DNA of 64,000 nt from Stenocarpella maydis. Taxonomy: Eukaryota > Ascomycota > Sordariomycetes > Diaporthales > Diaporthaceae. Each line of letters opens with the position of its first letter. Positions within the stretch are counted from its first letter, which is position 1. Positions 34,931 through 46,007 of this stretch are shown here, in pieces. The notes under the pieces are model-generated. The model worked only from the letters and a program-made list of their open reading frames with translations. It made no database searches and was not told the DNA's origin. The DNA is taken from contig NQMI01000084.1 in assembly GCA_002270565.1 (NCBI GenBank), forward strand, positions 1 through 64,000. The letters are read 5' to 3'. The position numbers were made by a program, and so were the translations under genes.

Positions 34931-35655
34931 TTTTTTTTTCTTAAGATTCTATTATCACCCCCTACCTAAATTTATACTAATTAATACTAAATCCTAAAAG
35001 CTAACCCAATTAAGACAAAACTATGACTAAAAAGATAAAATAAGTAAAAAATTAATATAATAGCTACTAATATATTATTAAAGAGATAAAAAGAAAGATA
35101 AATAGCTAGCTATAGCTAAAAACTGGATAACTAAACTTATTAAAATAATTACTTAAATAATCCTTAAATACAAAAATAAAATACTAAATTTAGATACATT
35201 ATTTAGCTTAGCCTCTAAACTATTAAATCTAGAACTATTTGAACTTACCTTATTTAAGAATATATTTTAATAATTGTTTAAGGAGAATATAAAGGTTATC
35301 TTCTTATTGAAGTTTTATAATATAGGTAAAGATTTAATTATACTCCTATTTGTTTTAGGCCTTAAGCACTTTCTAGAAATACTAGGAAAAGAAATAAGAG
35401 CTATTCTTACTTAGAAAGCTACTAGCTATATTAAATAGGATATACTTATAAACTATAGCTATTGCTTACTTTACTTAGTTATAAGTAAGAAAAGTAAGAC
35501 GTTTAGGCTACTCTAATAGTTTATAGAACCTTATAAGCTATTACTAAATTTGTTTTTATAAAATATATTGATTTTAAGATTTATATATAGCTAGTTCCTT
35601 TCTTAAAATTACTAATATATAGAGATCTATATTATATATATATATAGCTAGTTAG

Positions 35656-35691
<36 letters not shown>

Positions 35692-36200
35692 GAAAAATCT
35701 AGTATATATATATATTATAATTTTATAACTCTACTTATTAGCTAACTTATTTACTAAAGGAAGATTATTATTATTAATATTACTTAGAATTATTAATACC
35801 TAATACTAAGTCCTTTATTAATAATTATAAAAGATACTCTTTAATTTAAGATATTCTTTATTATTAACTTTATTACTTTATTATTTTACTAGTAATTGTA
35901 AATATTTATTAGCTTTAATAGACTATAATTAGAGCTATTTCTATATAGTTAACTCTTATATTATATTTCATATTATATTTATATTAGCTATCTAAATATA
36001 GTATAGAAAAGCTAGGATAAGAATCTGGTTAAGTAATACTAAATATAGCTAGTAATAATATAAATTATCCTAAGATAAGGAGTATATGCTAAGGCCTAGT
36101 GTGGATGTATACGTTTAAAAAAGTCCTTTTATGTACTTAAAATACTGCTAATTGAGGACTAGTATTAATGCTAAGACCTTAACGGTACCCTTAAAACCAC
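34931..36200. other. Extremely AT-rich gene-free island
   Basis: There are stops in every frame and no domain. A TA-rich microsatellite occupies about 35630-35720. This is probably the most mutated repeat DNA in the window. Composition returns to normal at about 36190-36240. Confidence 0.6.
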
Positions 36201-36954
36201 TCGTGAAGATTATACACTATACTGGCCTACGTTGCCCTTCTGGCCCTAAACGGGTTCGACAGCGTGGGCGCTAGGACGGCTCGTGTGTCGCGTGTGTGCC
36301 TGTTTCCAAAACGTCGGTACTACTGCCCACCACCTACCCGCATTCCCAGACTCCAGTCCCATTTTCCCACGACACGTTGCCGTGATGTGTGTCAGAGGAT
36401 CTGCGTTGGATTCCCACGAGGGTGGCAGGAGAAACCGGGAATGACGTGGGAATCTGGGCGGATTTTGGCTTTGAGCTCCATGGATGGCATGATGCGGGTT
36501 GACCGTGGTGTGTGCAGTGTAGTTGTCGAATGAGGTGGCATGGCAGGGCATGACGTTGGAGAGAGTTACCAGATATGCGGGTGGACAGGTGGGGAGTTCA
36601 GGCCCGCCTGCATCCCTGTCACCGCACAGCCTATTGTTCGGCTGAAGCTCTCCCAGGTAATGTAGCAGTGAAGGTACCATGTACGGAGTCCTGGGGGGGT
36701 GTGCTGCGTGTGCTGGCCCGGGGATGCACAAGTGTCTCTCTCGCCTCCACCCTAGGGAAACTATTCGATCCTGGTTCGCTGCCACTAAACTTGCTGAGCC
36801 ACACCCGTCAACGTTTGCATGCACATCTCCATCTCGACCCAGCTTGGCTCCTCAGGAGTCTCTGTTTGCCCGGTGGTTTCTGCCATCAACACCACGCTCG
36901 ACGCGCTGGCCTCTCGCTCTGCACACATACTAGTGTGCACACATCTCAACTCCC

Positions 36955-37029
36955 GTCCTTTGTACGCGGTCCTTTGTACGCGGTCCTTTGTACGCGGTCC
37001 TTTGTACGCGGTCCTTTGTACGCGGTCCT
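36955..37029 (+). repeat. 14 bp x 5.4 tandem repeat
   Basis: The unit GTCCTTTGTACGCG repeats five full times without change, plus a partial GTCCT. It contains the palindromic word TGTACG/CGTACA only in part, so it is a minisatellite rather than a hairpin array. Confidence 0.95.
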
Positions 37030-37429
37030 GACTGGACATCACGCCCAATCAACCGGCCTGCAAGCATCACCCGAGCACTCATTGACCTTTGCCTCTCGGC
37101 GCCATTGGCCGAGGCGATCAGACGAAGCCTCCGCCACTACCGGCAGCATCCTGGGCGATATCTCGTCGCATCCCACAGACCTCTGTGGACCATCGCAGCC
37201 ATTCCGCCCCGAGCGCATAATACCCGCCGTTTCAACCCTTGCCACGCTTCCTCCGCTATCACCTCAGTCGCCGCTTCTGCCCTGTCCTGCCCTGACAGAG
37301 CCCTGCCCAGTCCTACCAGCAACGGGCGAACCAAACCACAGAGCCACAGCGATTCCCGCGTGCCTCGGGTGGTCGGAACAGCCAAGACAGACAAGGGAGT
37401 GACCTGCCCGTTGTCTATTTTTTGGGGCG

Positions 37430-37490
37430 GGCGGTTTTGTCTGGCCCTTTTGGCCGGACTCCGTGTCTTAACCCACTGCGCTACTCACCG
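37430..37490 (-). other. Pol III A-box-like segment, possible SINE head
   Basis: On the minus strand GTAGCGCAGTGGGTTAAG matches the Pol III A box (TRGCNNAGYGG) as found at the start of tRNA-derived SINEs. The following GGAGTCCGGCCAAAAGGGCC contains a small stem. No B box was seen within ~70 bases, so this may be an old or partial copy. Confidence 0.35.
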
Positions 37491-37718
37491 CAGGGCTTCC
37501 GCGGTCGAGGTCGAGAGCTCACGGCCCGATCTGGATCTACGGGGTCTCACCCTGGTGCGCCATTAGCCCACATTGATCCGAACGAGCAATCTTGCCAGGT
37601 GTAGGCTCGACCAGGGGCTGCTACTTGGCTTAACCGATCTTCAAACCAATATCACCTATCGAGCCGACTGCCTGCCTGCCCGCAGTTATACCCCCCCGAC
37701 GCCCCTCGTCCCGCCAAC

Positions 37719-40355
37719 ATGACCGACGCCAATGCCTCCACCGACTTCCTCCCACATATTCCCCGCGAACGAGCCGACAGCAACATGTCTCTAGGCGGCG
37801 GCTTCGCTCTCCCTGAGAATGGCGATAACCATCCTAACGGCGCCGGCTCCTTGCCCGGTGACCCGGCACCCGTCGCGGCTGCACCTCCGCCGGCTGCGCC
37901 CTCAGTAGACGAGAAAATGGTCCAGGATGTGCTTTCGTCTGAGGTGGGCTTTGCCACGCGCGCATCGAAGGGACTGACCCAGGGCTGACGTCGCTCATAG
38001 ATCGGCGTTGCTACCATGCTCAACAGACTGAAGCAGAGTGTCGCATCGGCAAAGGTAGGCACACCCGGCATCGTGGCAGACGTTTGCACAGGCTTACTCG
38101 AGGTGTATGTCGTCGCCCTGCACAGGAATTCGCCAATTTTCTCAAAAAGAGAGCCGCTATCGAGGAGGACAACGCGAATGGACTCAAGAGGCTGGCCAGG
38201 ACCACTTCCGACAACATGCGCCGGCCCGATCACCTGGGCGGCAGCTTTGCCAAGGCCTTCGATGGCATGATGGGCACACACAGTCGAATTGCCGAGAACG
38301 GGATGCAGTACGCCATGTCGCTTCTGCAGATGGCCGAAGACCTCAACGAGCTGGCTGCTATCGCCGAGAAACAAAGAAAAGGCTGGAAGCAAGACGGACT
38401 CGCCGCCGAGCACCGGGCCGCCGACGTTGATGCACAGATGCGGAAGTCGCAGGCCAAGTACCACTCGCTAGCGGATGAGTACGACAGGGTGAGGACCGGG
38501 GACGGGCAAAAAGGAGGCAAGATGTTCGGATTCAAGGGCCCCAAGTCTGCAGCGCAGCACGAGGAAGAGCTGCTGCGCAAGGTACAGGCGGCCGATCAGG
38601 ACTACAAGACCAAGGTCCAGGCCTATCAACAGGAACGTGGCCAGTTGATCTCGACGACACGGCCTGAGGCCGTCAAAGCACTGCAGGACATTGTCAGGGA
38701 ATGCGACTCAGGTCTGGTGCTGCAGATGCAGAAGTTTGGTGAGTTCTGCTTGTTTGTCGCACTTTTGAGCTCAGCTAACGGACGGCTTTCACCAGCATCT
38801 TTCAACGAAAAGCTTCTGTTGAGCAATGGCTTGAGCGTCAGCCCTCTGAAGAATGGCAAGTCTTCCAGGCCAGATTCCATGAGTCTGAGAGAGATCGTCC
38901 ACAGTGTCGACACTCAGCGTGATTTGAGTGAGTATCTGTGTGCAAACCACAACAAGGTCCCGCCCAGCAGAGGGGAGCCTAAGTACGAACGTCATCCTGT
39001 GAGTCTCCCAATCCCGGAAATGCAAATATGAGTAGAAATTGATTCTTGGAAGGTTCTGGGAGGCCCATCTGGAGGTCCCACAATGTCAGGAGCTCACCCT
39101 GCAACTTATCAGCCAGCAAGGTCTCAGCCGCCAAGTCAGGGGGTAGGCCAGCCCAGCGGACATTCACGACATGATTCTTTCCAGCCTACATCACCTGTTA
39201 AGCCAACACAAGAACAGCAATCGATGCCGCCTAGCCAGGATCCAGATTGGTCGCGTGGTGCGATGCCACCGATGCCAGCTGTACCGACACAAGGGGTTAC
39301 GTCTTCCAACCAACAGCACGAGCGCAGTTTTAGCTCGGCAAGCATGCTGAACCAGACGGGGCCAACGGCTTCCCAGCCGCAATTCAGCAACCGAAACTCG
39401 TTCGGCCCTGGTATGCTTCTCTCAGGCGGCGCAAATCCGAGATACAACGAAAAGCCAGGCATGTCCCAGGGCCCACCACAACTTGGGGCGCTGCCGTTCC
39501 AAGAGCCGGCCAGTCATTCGACGCTACCACCGCCACTATCTGCAGATAGCGGCCCTGCACTACAGCACGGCCTGGGCCCTGTGGGACCAGGGCATGGCCG
39601 AGGCTCGTCACCGCCAAGGGCGGTGGGCTCACGGCCTGTTTTCGGCGTCTCCCTCAATCGGCTGTACGAGCGGGATGGGCTTGCAGTTCCCATGGTTGTC
39701 TATCAATGTATTCAAGCCGTTGATCTTTTTGGCCTCACAGTCGAGGGCATCTACCGATTGTCTGGGTCCTTGCCGCAAGTCAACAAGATGAAGAGCATGT
39801 TTGACACTGGTGAGTTGAAGAAGGCCTCCTTAGAGGATGAGTTTGGTCCACTAACCAGCCCTCCAGATTCGACATCACCACAACTCGACTTCAGAAACCC
39901 GGAGAATTTCTTCCACGATGTGAACAGTGTGGCTGGGCTCCTCAAGCAGTTCTTCCGGGATCTACCAGACCCCTTGCTAACCAAGGAGCATTATACCGGG
40001 TTTATTGAGGCAGCTAGTGAGTTTACCCCGAACCCAGCGTCTTGCTCAACCCCACCAGGGCTAACGCATGTTCTCAGAGCACGAAGACGAAATCGTCCGC
40101 CGCGACTCCCTCCATGCCATAATCAACTCTCTCCCAGACCCCAACTACGCGACGCTACGCGCTGTCGCCCTACACCTGCACCGCGTCATGGAGAATTCGG
40201 CTACGAACAGAATGACATCTCAGAACTTGGCCATCGTCTTTGGTCCTACTCTAATGGGGGGTAGCGCCCATGGCGCCATCAGTGACTCGGGTTTTCAATC
40301 CAAGGTGGTCGACACGATTCTACAGAACACATACCAGATATTCGACGACGACTGA
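37719..40355 (+). CDS. RGD1: F-BAR / RhoGAP protein, RGD1-like
   Basis: The predicted 778-aa cytosolic protein has exons 37719-37943, 38001-38054, 38126-38738, 38796-38998, 39053-40016 and 40078-40355. The N-terminal ~75 residues are Pro/Ala-rich. An F-BAR domain follows from about residue 75 to ~340 (EFANFLKKRAAIEEDNANGL and long charged helices), which binds and bends membrane. The middle is a Ser/Pro/Gln-rich linker. The C-terminal RhoGAP domain starts around FGVSLNRLYERDG and carries the catalytic arginine finger at GIYRLSG (Arg600), then KQFFRDLPDPLL and the NLAIVFGPTL signature. Yeast RGD1 stimulates GTP hydrolysis on Rho3 and Rho4, acting in polarised growth and septation; the same job is likely at the hyphal tip. 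The exon 5/6 join (A|AG) gives AAKHEDEIVRRDS and fits the family better than reading through. Confidence 0.92.
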
Positions 40356-41353
40356 TCCTGACTGCCGGGATCCTGAAACCGATGTTGTACCAAGGTGACG
40401 GGGCGCTGTGTCCTCGGGGCGGGGAAGGGGAAGGATGTGAGGGCTTTGCTGGATTACGATGAGGCAGAAGGAAGAAGCCTACTAGGCACAAGTGGCCGCC
40501 TCGTTCGGCAATATGGGGTTCACCACCGGCAGCACTTGCTTGACGCAAATGCGCATTGGAGCTTTGAGATTGTGACTGCATAAGGGCGGTGTATAGCATG
40601 GCGAGCCAGGAAGGAGGTCTTGATACGGGGGCAGGAGTCTGGGACAATCGGCGAAAGCCTGTTGGAGCGAGCGCTTGGCCATTTACCTCTTTTGGTTTTA
40701 TTTGCTGGGCATGTAGTAGGATTACCATTGCCAGTTGTGCAGGATTATTTACACTCTGTCTCGCAACCCAAATATGACAAGCCCCCATTTATGTTGGACA
40801 TGTTGCTGGTTATTGCATCATTCCGTCTGGAGGCAAAATTCCGGTCATAAGCCGCGACATGTTTCTTGTTCCCCCACATGAGTGAATATATGTGAGACCG
40901 AGAGAAGAGATATGGGGACAAGGCCGGAACATTGGTGGCACGCAATGCCCGGGTAGAGGGGCCGAGCTTGGGGCCCACCAATATCCGCCGGCCACCAGGC
41001 GCTAAATTAGTAGCAATGGACCAAACAAAGCGCCTGCATGGAACGCCCCCGGGCTGGGCCAGCACGGACAGACCTGCCAGAGGTTGAGTGACGGGCGGAG
41101 CTGCGACCCCTACTCGGCCTGCCCCCTTCACCTCATCAATCTCACCTCACCTCACTCTCGCTGGGGTGGACTGTGCATGCTCTCCAGTGATTGACAACGC
41201 CCGGAGCCAGATCGTTCCCGCCACTCCCCATGCGGACAATGTGAGCCCACCAAATCCGGACCCAAGCCAGTGTGTCTCCTCGCCTTGTCCCTGCTCGTCC
41301 CGCTCCTACTCACCCTCTGCTCCTCCTCCGCCTCCGCCGCCGCCGTAACTATC
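40356..41353 (+). other. Intergenic between RGD1-like and EAF-like genes
   Basis: Both genes are on the plus strand. The interval holds the 3' region of the first and a CT-rich promoter (about 41110-41345) of the second. No gene or repeat was seen. Confidence 0.5.
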
Positions 41354-42354
41354 ATGGCCTCGTCAGCTGCCCCTCCCGGGGTCGTCGATCCCACCAAGCC
41401 CAAGAGCTATCCGGTCATACTCAGTGACGCTCTGCTCGGGAAGTCATCCAAGCAGGCACTGACCGCTATCAGATGTAAGATGCCCGAGCCTCGGCTCACC
41501 ATAGAGGAGGACCCAAGTGAGACTGGATGCTGATGTGCCGGTCCGTGGCCCTCGCAGACAACCACAAGCCCGAACTCTCATCGGACACGGCCCCCAACGA
41601 GGCCAAGCTGAAGCCCTCCCCGTCCGACGACGACACATTCAACCTGTCCTTCTACGAGAATGGAGGCAAGTACGCATACAACGGCACGCGATCCGCCAAG
41701 GAGAACCAATACGTCCTTGTCTTCGACCCGGAGCGCAAGGCCTTTGTGCTGCACCGCATGGACTCCATGTTCCACATGAACCTGGCTCGGACACCCTACA
41801 ACAGCGACGCCCAGGAGCTCAAGGAGAAATATCCTCACATTGATAGCAACATCCGGCCCACAACGGACAAGAAGCCAAGCAAGGCGCCCGCCGGCAAGGG
41901 GGCGAACAAGAAGACCAGCACAGACAGCAAGAAGAAGGAGCCACCCGCGACCAAGGCCGAGCCCCCGGAGGCCGAGACCAAGGCATCGTCACAGCAGTCC
42001 AAGGCGGACAAGGACACCAAGCCCAAGAAACAACAGCGGAACAGGTCGCCGGTGGGCTCAGAGGACGACGACGACGACGACGGCGACGGCGGCCTACTGG
42101 TTGAGTACCCGGACCCGGCCCCCTCGGCGCACACGCGCGGCCAGGACTTCAGCCCGGCGTTCCCAACGGCGATCCGGCGCTTCTCCGAGTTTGTGCGCGA
42201 CGAGACCGCGGAGTCGGACGAGGACGCGGACGCCGAGTACGAGGAGGACATCCTTGGCTCAGAGGACGACGACGTCTCGGGCGAGGGCGGCGAGGGCGGC
42301 GAGGGTGGGACGGGATTCAAGCTGCCCAGCCCCATGGTCGGCGGTGCCGGCGCC

Positions 42355-42385
<31 letters not shown>

Positions 42386-42537
42386 CGCAGCCGCCCGCTG
42401 ATGACGAGGGCGGTGATGAATTCATGGAGGACGACTTCGAGGCGGAGCTGGAGAAGGAGCTCGAGCAGCAGATGAGCGGCATGGACGTCGGTGGTATTGG
42501 TCCAGATGCTGAGAGTGACGTAAGTGAGGAGGACTGA
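41354..42537 (+). CDS. RNA polymerase II elongation factor, EAF N-terminal domain
   Basis: A 366-aa nuclear protein with exons 41354-41474 and 41558-42537, the second join completing AIRYNHKPE. The first ~120 residues match the ELL-associated factor (EAF) domain: SYPVILSDALLG, a Tyr-containing strand pair FYENGGKYAYNG, and YVLVFDPERKAFVLHRMDS. EAF proteins partner with ELL to stimulate Pol II elongation. After this the protein is disordered and highly charged: a Lys-rich segment (~135-190), acidic blocks with Asp runs, a Gly tract of about ten residues, and a C-terminal acidic stretch ending SDVSEED. Such an acidic, Ser-rich tail occurs in animal EAFs and works in transactivation. The long open frame on the other strand is a composition artefact. 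Confidence 0.85.
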
Positions 42538-42919
42538 TGGCCGCTGAACGATTGTTTGGGTTCTTTTTTTTTTGGGGGGGGGGTCCCTGAATCGTAGAGG
42601 ATCTGGGGCGTCTGGACTTTTGCACGGCGTCACGGCATAGGTCTCTTTTTGTAGGGCAATGACTATATTTTGGGTTGTTGGGGCGCTGTTGCCATTACCG
42701 TACTGCTTGCACGTTATTTACCAGCTTCGTTCCCACAACTCGTCTCGCCACCCGACGCTCTGGCTTGACACGACGGGCATTCGAAACCCTGGTTGTTGGA
42801 TTGCAGCTCCCCCTTGGTTTCTTTTCGAAGAAGCACCAACCCTCATCAACCGCTCAGTCCCCAAGTCCACACGCAAAGCCTCGTCCGGCCAGCACAGATC
42901 CTTAGCATCACACCCACCC

Positions 42920-43444
42920 ATGAAGGTGTTTCTCCACCTCTACGCCCTCGTGGCCGCCGCCATCGCCGTCATGATGGACACCGATGCGGGCGCCTTCCTG
43001 CTCAACATCACCCTCACGCCCAACGCAGCCGACACGCTCGCCGCCAACGGCATCTGGGCTCCCGACCTCGCGGCCTTTGCCGCCGGGGAGTACAACTTTG
43101 ACGGCGTTGACTTCGCCGCCGAGTCCGAGAAGCTCACCGCGTCTGGCCTCGACATCAACCATCTCGTCGTCCTGCGCTTCAGCGACACCGTCGCCGCCCG
43201 GCAACCCGATGACGGGTGCGACCCCTGCAAGCTATGCCTGGAGGCGTGCACCGCTCTTCTCCTCCTGTGGCCCTTGTGCGTTGGACCCCCCCTGTCCCTT
43301 GCCTTTCCTTGGGGGAGATGACCTGGCTGCCCTGCTTCCGGGAGGAGAGAAGGGGTGCCACGATTGCTAACAGTCGTGCCCTGATGCAGCTGCGCCGCCG
43401 CCTGTTCGGCTCAGAGTTGGTGCGCGGGATGCTTTTGGTGGTGA
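42920..43444 (+). CDS. Small cysteine-rich secreted protein, effector candidate
   Basis: I do not recognise the family. The predicted product is 136 aa from exons 42920-43275 and 43390-43444. The start MKVFLHLYALVAAAIAV gives a hydrophobic signal-peptide-like stretch. The middle contains NAADTLAANGIWAPDLAAF and LRFSDTVAA. The C-terminus holds nine cysteines in about 40 residues (GCDPCKLCLEAC... FCAAAC... WCAGCFWW) around a hydrophobic segment ALLLLWP. The intron has GTGCGT, a CTAAC branch motif and ATGCAG, and without it the Cys-rich tail is lost. The hydrophobic Cys-rich end could also be a membrane segment. It lies upstream of a pectin methylesterase gene. Starts further upstream are open but would put the signal sequence inside the protein. 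Confidence 0.62.
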
Positions 43445-44401
43445 ATGCACTGTTGTGCCTGCTGCCGAGGCCCAGGGCCGTCGGGCGGCTCGAGCAACAT
43501 TCTACTCGTGTCCCTCGGACCTGGCTGCGGGTGGGAAGGAGTGCTAGGAAAGATCGTGGACAGCCACGCTTGTTGATGCTTGCAAGGCCTCTTGGTCAGG
43601 ATGGGGCGTCGTCTGGTGGAGAAGAGACATATGGCACGGCACGAACATGGGCTCTAGCATAATGAAAACGGCCACTTCGTCTCGCCAGGTGGCCCAGCAG
43701 GAGTCTTCTCACCGTAGCCTCTCCCAAGGGTGAGCCTTTGGATCTCCATGACAGTGACCCCATGTCCTTGTCATCGGGACAAGATTGGTGTAAATGTCAG
43801 GAGCCTGAGTTGAGGATAGCATCAAGGGTCGGTCATAAGTCGTGGCCCTTGTCTCGTGGCTCTCAACATGGGTAAACACTAAATAGTGCGGTGCGGAGCA
43901 AGCCAGGCAGAATTGTTCCATCAATAGCGGCAAGAGGCAAGACATACAGGCCCCTGAGAGCCAGCCGCTAGCCGGATGGAGGAAGTGGAGCAGCGGAGGT
44001 GTGGGGATTTGGGGGGGGGGGCCTACCATGTACACTACAACAACATCCTCCTCCACATTTTAGTGCAGACCTCGCTCAGCCTGCAGCGAACATGGAAATG
44101 ACAGGAGAAAAGCCCACACCACACCCGGCTTCTGCTGGAGGGACATGCCCCTGGCTGGCATGCAAACACACCTCCCCCACAGTTCGTCTCAGACCGGGTC
44201 GAGGCAATGGGAAATGGTGTACAGCCAGGATATAACATGGCCTCGGCCCTTTCCTCCTGTGTTCCCAAGGCCTGTCTTGTCCTGATGACTGGTCGTCCGC
44301 TCGGTATTGGCATCTGCTTCCCTGAGCCCTGAGCCCTGAGCCCTGAGCCCTGAGCCCTGAGCCCTGAGCCCTGAGCCTTGAGCCCTTGATCGCCTGTCAG
44401 G
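43445..44401 (+). other. Intergenic, upstream of pectin methylesterase
   Basis: No gene is supported. A G-run lies at about 44011-44020 and the heptamer array described separately ends at 44382. Confidence 0.5.
44320..44382 (+). repeat. 7 bp x 9 tandem repeat just upstream of a start codon
   Basis: Eight perfect CCCTGAG units and one CCTTGAG variant run in direct succession and stop 19 bases before the pectin methylesterase ATG. The array is therefore within the 5' untranslated region or core promoter. Confidence 0.95.
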
Positions 44402-45803
44402 ATGCTTGGACAAGCCAACATCGGAGTAGTGGCTCTGCTATCACTGGGTCTGGCCAGCCCGGTCCTCGCCAATGCCAACACGGCTGCTCCATACCCGGCA
44501 ACCACCTTCGCGGATTGTCAAAAGAAGACGGCCGACCCGCTCGAGGGCTGTCCGGAGGGGACCATATACGTGAGCGCGAATGACACGACTGCCGATTTCA
44601 GCAAGATCCAAGATGCTATACTCTCTGTTGGCAACGACTCCGAGCCTCACTACATTCTCATCGGTGCCGGCTTCTATTACGAGCGTGAGAGACACCCCTT
44701 TCGACCATGACTGGGACATGCCGCTGACACTCCTCAGAACTCAACGTGACCCGCTCGGCGCCTGTGTACCTGCTGGGCCAATCCAACCTTCCGTCACAGC
44801 GGCAGGACTACGCAGGGCATGTGAGCTACAACCAGACCGCACAGAACGACGTGCAGATCTGGTTCAATTCCGCCAACCGCGGGAACAATCTCATCAGTGA
44901 CAATGTCTTCACGGGTGTCCTGACCGTAGGCCCTACCCTCAATGCCACGCTCACCGGCAGTGGGCCGACGGGGTTCCCGGTCCCCGAGGATACCCCCTTT
45001 GGATGTCACGACTTCAGGGCCTACAACATTGACTTTAGGAACGAATATGCCCCGTACTCGGACGGGCCCGCCCACGCCATGGGCGTGTCAAGGGCTAATG
45101 CCGGCTTCTACAGCTGTGGCTTCTACAGCTGGCAGGATACTGTGAGTCTTTAACCTGCCTACCTCCTGGCTCTCTCAGCCCCGCGGGGCGCCGCCTTATA
45201 TAGACGTTCCAGCACTAAACAACCACAACCACCGCCAAGATTTACGTCGGCAAGCTAGCCAACGCCTACTTCTACGACACCGTCGTAGCCGGACAGACGG
45301 ATTTCTTGTACGGCTTTGGCACTCTCTACATTACCAAGTCCACCTTGTCGCTGCGGCACTGCGGGGGCGGTATCACCGCCTGGAAGGGCACCAACACCAC
45401 CTTCGAGAACAAGTACGGCGTCTACATAGACTCGTCCCAGCTCACAGCCAACAACGCCTCTACCGCTGCCGATGTCATCGGCAAGTGTGCCCTCGGCCGC
45501 CCGTGGAACGCGCAACAGCGGTCCGTCTTCATGGACAGCTACTTTGACGCGAGCATCCTTCCCGCCGGCTACATCAAGTGGGGCGCAACCGACCCTCGCG
45601 TGAACAACCACACCTTCATGGCTACGTGGGACAACTACGGCCCCGGGTGGAACGTCACGGCGGAGAGGGCTAGTAATATCACCATCGTGCTCGACGACGA
45701 CGAGGTCGAGCCGTACCGCTGGCCCACCGACGTGTTCTTGACTCCTTCCGGAGGGCCGAACAATACTTGGTGGGTTGATCGGAGTGTATTAGTCCCCTTC
45801 TGA
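44402..45803 (+). CDS. Secreted pectin methylesterase (CE8)
   Basis: The 416-aa product is assembled from exons 44402-44684, 44738-45141 and 45240-45803. It begins with a signal peptide (VVALLSLGLASPVLA). Pectin methylesterases of family CE8 remove methyl groups from homogalacturonan, acting as right-handed beta-helices. Diagnostic parts are IYVSANDTTADFSKIQDAI near the start, then SWQDT with the likely acid/base Asp228, GQTDFLYGFG with the likely nucleophile Asp250, and LGRPW with Arg316 and Trp318. Six or more Asn-X-Ser/Thr sites fit secretion. The first junction gives YYEQLNVTR, matching the family's YxExVxV strand. A heptamer array lies directly upstream, and a small Cys-rich secreted protein gene precedes it. 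It ends 204 bp from the convergent methyltransferase gene. Confidence 0.92.
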
Positions 45804-46007
45804 TAGAATTGGCTGTACAGAATGATGAAATTCACGTTTGTTATGTTCGCACGCCGTCGCTGTCTTCCCCGAGAATCACATTACCAGCGCCCAGTCCCTC
45901 GGCGTTCCTTCCTGTCGTGTGAACGACCAACCATGTATGCCCCCCCCCCTCCCGGCGACTCCATTCTCTATGCTCTCACCCGGTACGCGAACTCGAAGCC
46001 GCCCGGC

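Larger units (their letters stand above)
36201..37718 (+). other. Gene-poor region upstream of the RhoGAP gene
   Basis: Composition is normal, and several open frames up to ~275 codons exist on both strands, but none shows domain, signal or splice support and they overlap a tandem repeat. The last few hundred bases are likely the RhoGAP promoter and 5' untranslated region. Confidence 0.45.

Noticed and set aside
36575..37402. 275-codon plus-strand frame
   Set aside because: Runs through the 14 bp repeat, has no domain, signal or splice evidence, and overlaps other equally open frames.
42659..42919. N-terminal extension of the small secreted protein frame
   Set aside because: Would place the signal-peptide-like segment in the middle of the protein; the Met at 42920 is the better start.
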